Shown: one piece after another, positions 42,996 to 50,987 of the stretch
Numbering within the stretch: the first letter of the stretch is position 1
How the letters are laid out: the number at the start of each line of letters is the position of its first letter
Origin: Thalassospira marina
GTDB taxonomy: Bacteria > Pseudomonadota > Alphaproteobacteria > Rhodospirillales > Thalassospiraceae
Assembly (NCBI RefSeq): GCF_002844375.1
Contig: NZ_CP024200.1
Location: forward strand, 295,501 to 359,500
Length of the DNA: 64,000 bases
Direction: 5' to 3'
The notes under the pieces: model-generated
Told to the model about the DNA's origin: nothing
Databases searched by the model: none
The model's input: the letters and a program-made list of their open reading frames with translations, nothing else
Program-made: the position numbers and the translations under genes

Positions 42996-44789
42996 TTGGC
43001 AATTTACAGCCGTACCGTGCCGGGTGTTTCCGGTTTGACCGGAAAGGGGGCAGTACGCCCGGTGGTTCGTGTCATGAAGGCCGCGTTGATGGCGGGCACC
43101 ATGATGGGGGTGGGGATATGTGCGCCGATGGTGGCATCGGCCCAGCAGGCCCCAAATAGCGTGCAGAGCGAACAGCAAAGCAACCCGCTGGAAAATGTTA
43201 TTCGCCAGGAACAGCGCCAGAAACAGATCAACGAATTTAATGGCTTTGAACTGCCTGAAATCGTTGATGGCAGCCCGGATTTCACCCCGCCCAAGGCCGG
43301 AACCGGTGCAAAATTCACCGTGCAGCGCTTTGACATCAACCGTTCGGAAATCCTTGAAGACCAGACCATTCGCGACGTTTTGCAAAAATATGTCGGCCGT
43401 CCGCTTTATCTGGCGGATCTTTACGACATGCTGGCAGAGTTTAACGAGCTTTATCACCAGAAGGGTTTTGTCACCGCGCGCGCCTATATCCCGCCGCAGA
43501 AAATTGCAGGCGGCGAGGTGCGGGTTATTCTGGTGGAGGGGCGCGTTGGCCGTGTTCGGGTCGAGCAGAATGACTATATGCGCGAAGATTACATCACCAG
43601 CAGCCTGCATATCGAGCAGGGTGACCTGGTAAGCCTGGATGTGCTGGAAAAGGCGCTAAGCCGGTTTAACCGCCTGCATCAGACCAAGCTGACTGCCAAG
43701 CTGGAGCCGGGCGAAAATTTTGGCCAGACCGATATTGTCGTGACCGCCAAAGAACCGGACCGGATGGCCTATTCGCTGTTTCTGGATAATTACGGCGCGC
43801 TTTCGACCGGGCACCGGCGCAGCGGCGGTTACGCCCGCGCCAACAGCGTTTTTGGCATCGATGACCCGTTGACCGTGGGTGTAACGGAATCACGCGGGTC
43901 GCGGTCGGTATTTACATCCTATGAACTGCCGGTAAATGCCTATGATACACGCCTGTCGGTCGGATATACGCAAACGCGCATTCACATCATCGATGGTCCC
44001 TTCGCCGATGACCCGGCCGACCCCGATGTGTATGGCCAGACACAGCTGATTTCAGCAACGTTAAAGCAGCCCTTTGTGCTGTCACCCCACTGGCTGATGA
44101 ACCTTGATTACAGCTATAACGGCAATATTTCCTACACCACCTTTGGTGCGGCGCTGACGGAAACCTGGATCAACCGCCATTCCATCGGCGTTGATTTTGA
44201 CTATCTGGGTGATACCGGTTTCTATTCATTCGGGTTGCGTGGCCATCGCATGTTTTCACATATTCGCCAGGCCGCAACCGAATATCGTGTGACCAGCAAA
44301 TATACCGCCGATGCCTTTGCCTATCAGCAATTGGGTGGGCCTTTTACCGCGCAGGTTACTGCCGGTGGCCAAATGACAAAGGACCGCGTCCTTCCCCCGG
44401 CAGAGCAGTTTTCAGTTGGTGGGGTCGGCACCATGCGCGCCTATGAACCCGGTGCGTTTTCGGGCGATGATGGCTATTTCATCAATACCGAACTGCATTA
44501 CAATTTCAATTTCCCGACCGCCTTCTGGAAAGACCAGCCGCAAAACACCCAGGCCAGCATTTATGTGTTTTTCGATCATGCCGGGGCATTCCGGTATCGT
44601 GACGGGTCGCAAAATGACCGTTACCGCCGCGAGGACTTCACCAATGGCACCGGTATTGGTGTGCGGGTGAATAACTTTGTGGGCATTGCTTCGCTTGATG
44701 CCGCCTATTTCCAGGACCTGGATTACAACACCAATAATGACGAAGCCCGCAAACCCAGCTTTTTGATGAGCATGCGGTTGAATTTCTGA
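42996..44789 (+). CDS. Two-partner-secretion outer-membrane transporter (TpsB, FhaC/ShlB/HecB family)
   Basis: About 597 residues from TTG 42996. An extended signal region ends near MVASA before QQ. A POTRA domain lies at about 104-183 (FTVQRFDINRSEILEDQTIR ... GGEVRVILVEGRVGRV), followed by a second POTRA-like segment. A 16-strand Omp85-type barrel runs from about 255 to the C-terminal Phe of MSMRLNF. The L6-loop motif, usually VRGY, reads MRAY (480-483) in GGVGTMRAYEPGAFSGDDGY. The Arg thought essential is kept and the Gly is replaced by Ala. It sits 88 bp downstream of the giant adhesin and is surely its exporter. An alternative start at ATG 43074 would give a conventional short signal (KAALMAGTMMGVGICAPMVA). 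Confidence 0.93.
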   Translation: MAIYSRTVPGVSGLTGKGAVRPVVRVMKAALMAGTMMGVGICAPMVASAQQAPNSVQSEQQSNPLENVIRQEQRQKQINEFNGFELPEIVDGSPDFTPPKAGTGAKFTVQRFDINRSEILEDQTIRDVLQKYVGRPLYLADLYDMLAEFNELYHQKGFVTARAYIPPQKIAGGEVRVILVEGRVGRVRVEQNDYMREDYITSSLHIEQGDLVSLDVLEKALSRFNRLHQTKLTAKLEPGENFGQTDIVVTAKEPDRMAYSLFLDNYGALSTGHRRSGGYARANSVFGIDDPLTVGVTESRGSRSVFTSYELPVNAYDTRLSVGYTQTRIHIIDGPFADDPADPDVYGQTQLISATLKQPFVLSPHWLMNLDYSYNGNISYTTFGAALTETWINRHSIGVDFDYLGDTGFYSFGLRGHRMFSHIRQAATEYRVTSKYTADAFAYQQLGGPFTAQVTAGGQMTKDRVLPPAEQFSVGGVGTMRAYEPGAFSGDDGYFINTELHYNFNFPTAFWKDQPQNTQASIYVFFDHAGAFRYRDGSQNDRYRREDFTNGTGIGVRVNNFVGIASLDAAYFQDLDYNTNNDEARKPSFLMSMRLNF

Positions 44790-44828
44790 CCAGCGATTTC
44801 GGGCAGTTTTGCCCCTGTCAGCCAATAG

Positions 44829-44860
44829 AAAAGCCCGGCAGAACATCCTGCCGGGCTTTT
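44829..44860. terminator. Bidirectional intrinsic terminator between tpsB and iolG
   Basis: A 13-bp perfect stem (44829-44841 with 44848-44860; core GCCCGGCAG/CTGCCGGGC) with a 6-nt loop, A-run on the left and T-run on the right. It lies 40 bp after the transporter stop and 32 bp past the iolG stop and so serves both convergent transcripts. Confidence 0.9.
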
Positions 44861-44891
44861 GTTTGAGAGGTAACCGATGCGTTTGGCGCGG

Positions 44892-45884
44892 TTATGCGCC
44901 GGGTTTTACGGCCGCGCCGGTTTGCAGTGATTGAACGGCGGCATCGGCCAGTTCAAGTGCCTTTAACCCGTCTTGCCCGCTGGGGAAGGCAACATTTTCG
45001 CCGGCCAGCATGTTGCAGAACGTTGTCAGTTCAAAGCGGTAGGCATCGGCATAACGCTGCATGAAGAAATCCAGCAGCGGTTCGGTGGTATAGCCATCGC
45101 CATTGGCAATGGTCACCGATGTTGCCCTGTGGTTTTCGGCCTGAACCATGCCCTTGGAACCATGTACCTCGACCCGCTGGTCATAACCATAGGTCGCCCG
45201 GCGCGAATTGGTAATGACAGCCATTTTACCGCTGGCGGTGCGCAGCGTTGCCGTGGCGGTGTCCACATCGCCGGTTTCGTTGATCGCCGGGTCGGTCAGA
45301 ACGGCACCGGTGGCAAAAACCTCGGTGACTTCTTCACCCAGAAGGAAACGTGCCATGTCGAAATCATGGATCATCATGTCGCGAAACAGCCCGCCGGAAC
45401 GTTTGATATAATCAACCGGCGGCGCGCCCGGGTCGCGTGATGTGATTTGCACCAGTTCCACATCGCCCACATTGCCTGCGCGAATTTCGGCATGGACACG
45501 GGCAAAGCTGGGGTCAAAACGGCGGTTGAAACCAACCATCAATTTCGCCCCGGTTTCCTCGACGACTTTAAGGCAGGCGCGTACTCGTTCGGCCGACAGA
45601 TCAACCGGCTTTTCACAGAAAATCGCCTTGCCCGCCTTTGCTGCCAGTTCGATCTGGTCGGCATGAAGGTCAGTCGGGGTGGCAATGATAACCGCATCAA
45701 TGGCGGCATCGGCCATAATTTCCTCGACCGTGGCACGTTTGGCGCCGGTCAGGGCGATGGCATTTTGTGCCGCGGCATCCACCGGGTCGTAAACCGCGGC
45801 GATTTTTGCGTTGGGAACACCCAGAACAGCTTTGGCATGGGTGATGCCGATACGTCCGGCACCCAGCAGTCCGATATTAAGCAT
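44892..45884 (-). CDS. iolG: Inositol 2-dehydrogenase IolG
   Basis: 330 residues of the Gfo/Idh/MocA family. It oxidises myo-inositol with NAD+ to 2-keto-myo-inositol (scyllo-inosose), the first step of the pathway. The Rossmann motif LLGAGRIG is at 6-13. The catalytic Lys is in CEKPVDL (Lys92), and the substrate/catalytic HDFD motif is at 173-176. The length is typical. The ATG at 45884 has AAGGA 6 bp upstream, overlapping the end of iolA. This is the last gene of the leftward iol operon, although it encodes the first step. The terminator at 44829-44860 follows. The operon context makes IolG far likelier than another sugar dehydrogenase. Confidence 0.93.
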   Translation of the reverse strand: MLNIGLLGAGRIGITHAKAVLGVPNAKIAAVYDPVDAAAQNAIALTGAKRATVEEIMADAAIDAVIIATPTDLHADQIELAAKAGKAIFCEKPVDLSAERVRACLKVVEETGAKLMVGFNRRFDPSFARVHAEIRAGNVGDVELVQITSRDPGAPPVDYIKRSGGLFRDMMIHDFDMARFLLGEEVTEVFATGAVLTDPAINETGDVDTATATLRTASGKMAVITNSRRATYGYDQRVEVHGSKGMVQAENHRATSVTIANGDGYTTEPLLDFFMQRYADAYRFELTTFCNMLAGENVAFPSGQDGLKALELADAAVQSLQTGAAVKPGA

Positions 45885-45895
45885 GGCTATGGTCC

Positions 45896-47398
45896 TTAAC
45901 CAAGGGTCGGCATGGTGAATTCAGGGTCGGTGCGCTGGCCGCTGGGCCAACGGGTGGTGGTGGTTTTAAGCCGGGTAAAGAAACGAACACCTTCCATGCC
46001 ATGCATGTGGTGATCGCCAAAAATGGACGCCTTCCACCCGCCAAAGGAATGGAATGCCATGGGCACGGGGATCGGCACGTTAATGCCAACCATGCCCACC
46101 TCGATATCCTGGCTAAAGGCACGGGCAACATCGCCATCACGGGTGAAAACCGCCGTGCCATTGGCATATTCGTGGCTGTGAATAAGGTCTATTGCCGACT
46201 GGTAATCGGGGCGGCGCACCATCGAAAGTGCCGGACCAAAAATTTCCTCGCGGTAAATTTTCATATCGGGCGTGACATGGTCAAACAGGGTGCCACCAAT
46301 ATAATAGCCGTTTTCATAACCCTGCTTGTCCTGGCGGAAGGTGCGACCATCCACCACAACTTTTGCACCTTCGGCTTCGCCGCTATCAATATAGCCGCGC
46401 ACCTTTTCAAGGTGCTGCTTGGTGACAAGCGGCCCCATATCCGATGCCTTGTCGGATGCCGGGCCAATTTTCAGGGCTTCAATTTTCGGCACCAGCTTTT
46501 CAACCAGTGCATCGGCAACCGCGTCGGTTACGGGGACGGCAACCGAAATGGCCATGCAGCGTTCACCCGCCGAGCCAAATGCCGCGCCCATCAGGGCGTT
46601 AACGGCCATATCCAGGTCGGCATCGGGCATGATAACCATGTGGTTTTTCGCCCCGCCCAGGGCCTGGACCCGTTTGCCGTTTGCCGTGCCGGTTGTGTAA
46701 ATATATTTCGCAATCGGGGTGGAGCCGACAAAGCTGATGGCTTTGACATCGGGGTTGTTCAAAAGCGCGTCAACGGCTTCCTTGTCCCCCTGCACCACGT
46801 TGAAAACACCGGCAGGCAGGCCAGCCTCGGTCAACCATTCCGCCATCAGAAGCGACGCGGACGGGTCGCGTTCGGATGGTTTAAGAACAAAGGTATTGCC
46901 GCATGCCAGGGCGACGGGGAACATCCACATCGGCACCATTGCCGGGAAGTTGAACGGCGTAATACCGGCGACCACACCCAAAGGCTGGCGAACGGAATGG
47001 CTGTCTACGCCAGTGCCGACATTTTCGGTAAATTCGCCCTTCAAAAGGTGCGGTGCACCCGTGGCAAATTCCACCACTTCAAGGCCACGGGTTACTTCGC
47101 CCAGGGCATCGTCATGGGTTTTGCCATGTTCGGCGCTGATGGCTTCGGCCATCTGGTCGGCACGATCCCACAGGATCATTTTAAAACGGTCCAAAATACG
47201 CGCACGACGCAGCGGCGGCGTTTTGGACCATTCCTGCCAGGCTTCCTTGGCAACGGCAACGGCTTTGTCAATTTCGGCGGTTGATGCCAGGGCGACGGTT
47301 TTTTCAGCTTCGCCCGTTGCCGGGTTAAAAACATCCTGCGACCGGCCCGAGGTGCCGGCAACATGTGCGCCATTGATGTAATGGGCAATCTCGGTCAT
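45896..47398 (-). CDS. iolA: CoA-acylating methylmalonate/malonate-semialdehyde dehydrogenase IolA
   Basis: 500 residues from ATG 47398 (AGGA about 9 bp upstream); the frame continues to 47446 but that overlaps iolB. An aldehyde dehydrogenase of the MmsA/IolA class that converts malonate semialdehyde to acetyl-CoA and CO2, the last pathway step. Signatures: PFNFPAMVPMWMFPVALACG, FVLKPSERDPSA, and the nucleophile in GSAGERCMA (Cys281). The same family also acts in valine degradation (mmsA), but its place between iolB and iolG points to inositol. The gap to iolG is 11 bp and to iolB 44 bp. Confidence 0.94.
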   Translation of the reverse strand: MTEIAHYINGAHVAGTSGRSQDVFNPATGEAEKTVALASTAEIDKAVAVAKEAWQEWSKTPPLRRARILDRFKMILWDRADQMAEAISAEHGKTHDDALGEVTRGLEVVEFATGAPHLLKGEFTENVGTGVDSHSVRQPLGVVAGITPFNFPAMVPMWMFPVALACGNTFVLKPSERDPSASLLMAEWLTEAGLPAGVFNVVQGDKEAVDALLNNPDVKAISFVGSTPIAKYIYTTGTANGKRVQALGGAKNHMVIMPDADLDMAVNALMGAAFGSAGERCMAISVAVPVTDAVADALVEKLVPKIEALKIGPASDKASDMGPLVTKQHLEKVRGYIDSGEAEGAKVVVDGRTFRQDKQGYENGYYIGGTLFDHVTPDMKIYREEIFGPALSMVRRPDYQSAIDLIHSHEYANGTAVFTRDGDVARAFSQDIEVGMVGINVPIPVPMAFHSFGGWKASIFGDHHMHGMEGVRFFTRLKTTTTRWPSGQRTDPEFTMPTLG

Positions 47399-47442
47399 GG
47401 GTAAAATCCTTTGGTTTTGGGCTTCGCGCGCCAGTTTCCTGT

Positions 47443-48246
47443 TCATTTGCTGTCGCGCTGAAAAATCCAGTCATGGTCCGGGTGGTTCTGGAAACGCCAT
47501 TTGCGCATCGGCCCCGCCATGACATTGAGGTAATACATCTCGTAGCCATAGGGTGATCCACAGGGATGGTGGCCTTTGGGCACCAGCACCACATCGCCGC
47601 TTTGCACGGCCATGGTTTCATCCAGTTCGCCGTCTTCGGTAAAGACGCGCTGGAAACCAAACCCCTGTTCCGGGTTCAAACGATGATAATAGGTTTCCTC
47701 AAGATAGGTCATCTCGGGGTAATTATCCTCGTCATGGCGGTGCGGCGGATAGGACGACCAGTTACCCTGCGGGGTGAAAACCTCGGTTACCAGCAGGCTG
47801 TCGGCAACATCGCTTTCTTCCATCGCAATCGGGTGGATGTAACGGGTATTGGCACCTTTGCCACGTTCCACCATTTGCACGTCCTTGATAACGCGGGCAG
47901 GATAGTTGCCCTTGCCCGGTGCAGTGCATACCGCAAGGGTGCATTTGGTGGTGGCCTGTGCGGTCCAGGTGCTGTCATTTGGCGCGTAAACGCAATGGGG
48001 GGACGTGCGTTCAAACACATTCATGCGCTCGCCCAATACACCGAATTTCTGCTCATCAACCGAAATGTCGGCTTTGCCTTCGACCAGCACCAGAATGACT
48101 TCGCGATCGTCCGTGGCTTCGGATGCTGTTTCACCCGGTTCCAGGTGATAAAGCCCGAAACCGACATAGCCCCAATTGGCCGATTGGGCGGTAATGTCAT
48201 GGACTTTGCCATGCGTTCCGTTGGGTTTGCGTAGAAGGTCGGCCAT
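47443..48246 (-). CDS. iolB: 5-deoxy-glucuronate isomerase IolB
   Basis: 267 residues. IolB is a bicupin metal-dependent isomerase that converts 5-deoxy-D-glucuronate to 5-keto-2-deoxy-D-gluconate (DKG). The start DLLRKPNGTHGKVHDIT, the metal-binding cluster PPHRHDEDNYPEMTYLEETY (about 165-185) and PKGHHPCGSPYGYEMYYLNV near the C-terminus are characteristic. Its ATG shares one base with the iolE stop (TGATG), so translation is coupled. Length equals the family norm. Confidence 0.95.
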   Translation of the reverse strand: MADLLRKPNGTHGKVHDITAQSANWGYVGFGLYHLEPGETASEATDDREVILVLVEGKADISVDEQKFGVLGERMNVFERTSPHCVYAPNDSTWTAQATTKCTLAVCTAPGKGNYPARVIKDVQMVERGKGANTRYIHPIAMEESDVADSLLVTEVFTPQGNWSSYPPHRHDEDNYPEMTYLEETYYHRLNPEQGFGFQRVFTEDGELDETMAVQSGDVVLVPKGHHPCGSPYGYEMYYLNVMAGPMRKWRFQNHPDHDWIFQRDSK

Positions 48247-49151
48247 CAGGCGTCTCCTTTGTCCAGTCCGGTGGTTTTGGCCATCGCACGAAGCGATTTC
48301 AGGCCAAGGGTTTGATATTCAAGCGGGTTGCGAACGGCGGGGTCCTGTTCGGCCTCAATTACCAGCCAGCCGCTATAACCATGTTCGGCGGCAATTTTCA
48401 AAACCGGTTCAAAGGAAACTTCGCCTTCGGCATCACCCGGAACGGTAAATACGCCGCGCCGCACCCCTTCAAGGAAGCTAAGCTTTTCGCCTTCGACCTG
48501 TGCGCGAACGGCAGGGCGCACGTTTTTGCAGTGAATATGGCCAACCCGGTCCATATATTTGCGTGCGACTTCTTCGGGGTTGGCACCGCCAAACAGGGCG
48601 TGGCCGGTATCAAGCAGCAAATGTGTTGCCGGGCCGGTATGTGCCATCAGGGCATCAATTTCATCGGCACTTTCAACAATGGTACCCATATGGTGATGGT
48701 ACACCAGCGTAATGCCCTGATCGGCGCAATATTGGGCGATGGCTTCAACATCGGCACCAAATTTCGCCCAAAGATCAGCCGGTAAAACCGGGCTTTCGGC
48801 CAGTGCCACATTGTCATTGCCATGAATGGCATTGGATGTTTCGCATACAATGCACACCTTGCAGCCCATGGCCTTTAACAGGTCAAGATGCGGCTGAATG
48901 GCTTTCTTTTCGTCCGCGACCGAATGGGCCAGCAGGTTTAACGAATGCCAGCCCGAAACAAATTTAAGGCCGTTTGGTTCAAGGGCAGCCTTCAGGGCAG
49001 CGGGTTCGGTCGGCATTTTGTGGCCTTTTTCAATGCCGTCAAAGCCGATCTCGCCTGCCTGTGCCAGGCAGGTTTCAAGGGAAATATCCGCGCCAAGGGT
49101 CTGGTCATCATCGTTGGACCAGGCAATGGGGTTGGTGCCGTAAAGAATCAT
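48246..49151 (-). CDS. iolE: 2-keto-myo-inositol dehydratase (myo-inosose-2 dehydratase) IolE
   Basis: 301 residues, a TIM-barrel of the xylose isomerase-like/AP endonuclease 2 superfamily. It dehydrates 2-keto-myo-inositol to 3D-(3,5/4)-trihydroxycyclohexane-1,2-dione. The N-terminus ILYGTNPIAWSNDDD, the GFDGIEKGHKMP strand, LVYHHHMGTIVE (about 150) and HLLLDTGHALFGG are family hallmarks, including likely metal ligands. It starts 6 bp after iolD and overlaps iolB by one base. Confidence 0.95.
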   Translation of the reverse strand: MILYGTNPIAWSNDDDQTLGADISLETCLAQAGEIGFDGIEKGHKMPTEPAALKAALEPNGLKFVSGWHSLNLLAHSVADEKKAIQPHLDLLKAMGCKVCIVCETSNAIHGNDNVALAESPVLPADLWAKFGADVEAIAQYCADQGITLVYHHHMGTIVESADEIDALMAHTGPATHLLLDTGHALFGGANPEEVARKYMDRVGHIHCKNVRPAVRAQVEGEKLSFLEGVRRGVFTVPGDAEGEVSFEPVLKIAAEHGYSGWLVIEAEQDPAVRNPLEYQTLGLKSLRAMAKTTGLDKGDA

Positions 49152-49157
49152 GGTGGC

Positions 49158-50987
49158 TTAATCTCCGGGGCGCTGGTTTTTCAGCGCGTTTTGATAATTG
49201 CTGCGGGCTTCATTCACACTGGGGCGAACGGAAACTTCGGGTACGGCAACGTCCCACCAGTGCCCGCCTGCCTCGGTCGAGGGCAGGGGGTCTGTATCAA
49301 TCACGATGGCATAGGATCTGGTTGCTGCACGCGCGCGGGTAATGGCCTCTTCCAGTTCGCCAATCGACGATACCTTTTCGGCAATTGCGCCCATTGATGC
49401 GGCGTGCGCGGTAAAATCAATCGCGGATGGTTCAACATGGCGGGCGGTATCAAGCAGGTTATTGAAGCTTTCGCCGCCGGTTGCCATTTGCAGCCGGTTG
49501 ATGCAGCCAAAACCGCGATTATCCAGAATAACGGTGATAATCTTGTGGCCCAGCATTACGCTGGTCGCCAGTTCGGAATTCATCATCATATAGGACCCGT
49601 CGCCAACCATCACGACAACGTCCTGGTCGGGCCGGGCCATTTTAACACCCAAACCACCGGCAATTTCATAGCCCATGCAGCTATAGCCATATTCAACATG
49701 GTAGCCATTGGGTTTTGCCGTTTTCCAAAGCTTGTGAAGCTCGCCGGGCAGGCCGCCTGCGGCACACACCACAATGCCGTTTTCATCCAGGCTGCGCTGT
49801 ACCGCGCCAATCACCTGGGCATCGGTGGGCAGGGCATTGCCGGTGGGGGTGGCGGTAACGGCATCAAGTGCGGCAATCCAGTCACGTTTCAGTGCGCTAT
49901 CGGGCTGTTCAAAGCAATGATCGCCCAATGCATCGGAAAGGTCGTTCAAAATGACTTTGGCATCGCCAATAAGCGGCAGGGCATTGTGTTTGTTGCCATC
50001 AAAGGCGGCAATGTTGATGCCCAGAATGCGCCGGTCGGGGTGTTTAAACAGTGCCCAGCTACCGGTGGTGAAATCCTGCAGGCGGGTGCCAATCGCAATG
50101 ATCAAATCGGCATTTTCGGCAACGGCATTGGCACTGCTGGCGCCGGTGACACCGATGGAACCCAGGTTTAACGCATCATCCCACGGCAGGGCCGATTTGC
50201 CTGCCTGGGTTTCGCCAACCCCAATGCCGTGTTTATGGGCAAAATCGCGCAGTGTTGCGCAGGCATCGGCATAATGCACGCCACCCCCGGCGATAATGAC
50301 CGGGTTTTTCGCCTGTTTGATGGCTTCAACCGCAGCGGCCAGTTCGTCCTGATCGGGGCGCGGGCGGCGCGGCTTCCATGTTTTGGGGGCAAAAAAGCTT
50401 TCCGGCCAGTCATAGGCTTCGGCCTGTACATCCTGGCAAAAGGCCAGGGTGACGGGGCCGCAATCGGCCGGGTCGGTCAGGGTTGCCATGGCGCGCGGCA
50501 GGGCGGTTAACAAATGTTCGGGCCGAGCAATACGGTCGAAATAACGGCTGACGGGCTTAAAGCAGTCATTGGCGCTGATGGTGGCATCGCCAAAATCTTC
50601 GATCTGCTGCAAAACCGGGTCTGGTGCGCGGTTGGCAAAAACATCACCGGGGATCAGCAGCAAAGGCAGGCGGTTGACATGGGCAAGGGCGGCAGCCGTT
50701 ACCATGTTTGTCGCACCCGGGCCGATCGATGTGGTCACAGCCATGGCACGTTTGCGGTTTGATGCCTTGGCATAGGCAATGGCGGCATGCGCCATGCCCT
50801 GTTCATTGTGGCCGCGCCATGTGGGCAATGCATCGCCAATACCGTGCAGGGCTTCGCCCAGCCCTGCGACATTGCCATGGCCAAAAATGGCCCAGCACCC
50901 GCCGAAAAACGGCACGTTATCGGCGTTATATTGCACACTTAAATACCGCACCATTGCCTGGGCGGCAGTCAAACGAATGGTGTTCAC
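49158..50987 (-). CDS. iolD: THcHDO hydrolase IolD (ThDP-dependent)
   Basis: 609 residues, a thiamine diphosphate enzyme that opens the ring of trihydroxycyclohexane-1,2-dione to give 5-deoxy-glucuronate. Signs: the N-terminal Pyr domain (RGHNEQGMAHAAIAYAKA, with the family Glu), the central domain (about 215-340), and the C-terminal PP domain with the ThDP motif GDGSYMMMNSEL ... LDNRGFGCIN (about 462-495). The ATG overlaps the iolC stop by 4 bp (ATGA). Acetolactate synthase-like proteins are the alternative, but operon context and length settle on IolD. Confidence 0.95.
   Translation of the reverse strand: MNTIRLTAAQAMVRYLSVQYNADNVPFFGGCWAIFGHGNVAGLGEALHGIGDALPTWRGHNEQGMAHAAIAYAKASNRKRAMAVTTSIGPGATNMVTAAALAHVNRLPLLLIPGDVFANRAPDPVLQQIEDFGDATISANDCFKPVSRYFDRIARPEHLLTALPRAMATLTDPADCGPVTLAFCQDVQAEAYDWPESFFAPKTWKPRRPRPDQDELAAAVEAIKQAKNPVIIAGGGVHYADACATLRDFAHKHGIGVGETQAGKSALPWDDALNLGSIGVTGASSANAVAENADLIIAIGTRLQDFTTGSWALFKHPDRRILGINIAAFDGNKHNALPLIGDAKVILNDLSDALGDHCFEQPDSALKRDWIAALDAVTATPTGNALPTDAQVIGAVQRSLDENGIVVCAAGGLPGELHKLWKTAKPNGYHVEYGYSCMGYEIAGGLGVKMARPDQDVVVMVGDGSYMMMNSELATSVMLGHKIITVILDNRGFGCINRLQMATGGESFNNLLDTARHVEPSAIDFTAHAASMGAIAEKVSSIGELEEAITRARAATRSYAIVIDTDPLPSTEAGGHWWDVAVPEVSVRPSVNEARSNYQNALKNQRPGD

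Noticed and set aside
42181..43002. Minus-strand frame of 273 codons rich in Pro, Val and Ala
   Set aside because: Antisense to the Thr/Gly/Ala-rich adhesin tail, where GC-rich repeats keep the opposite strand open; the plus-strand adhesin and transporter explain the region.
46001..47284. Plus-strand frame of 427 codons across iolA
   Set aside because: Antisense to the well-supported aldehyde dehydrogenase with its catalytic Cys and signature motifs.
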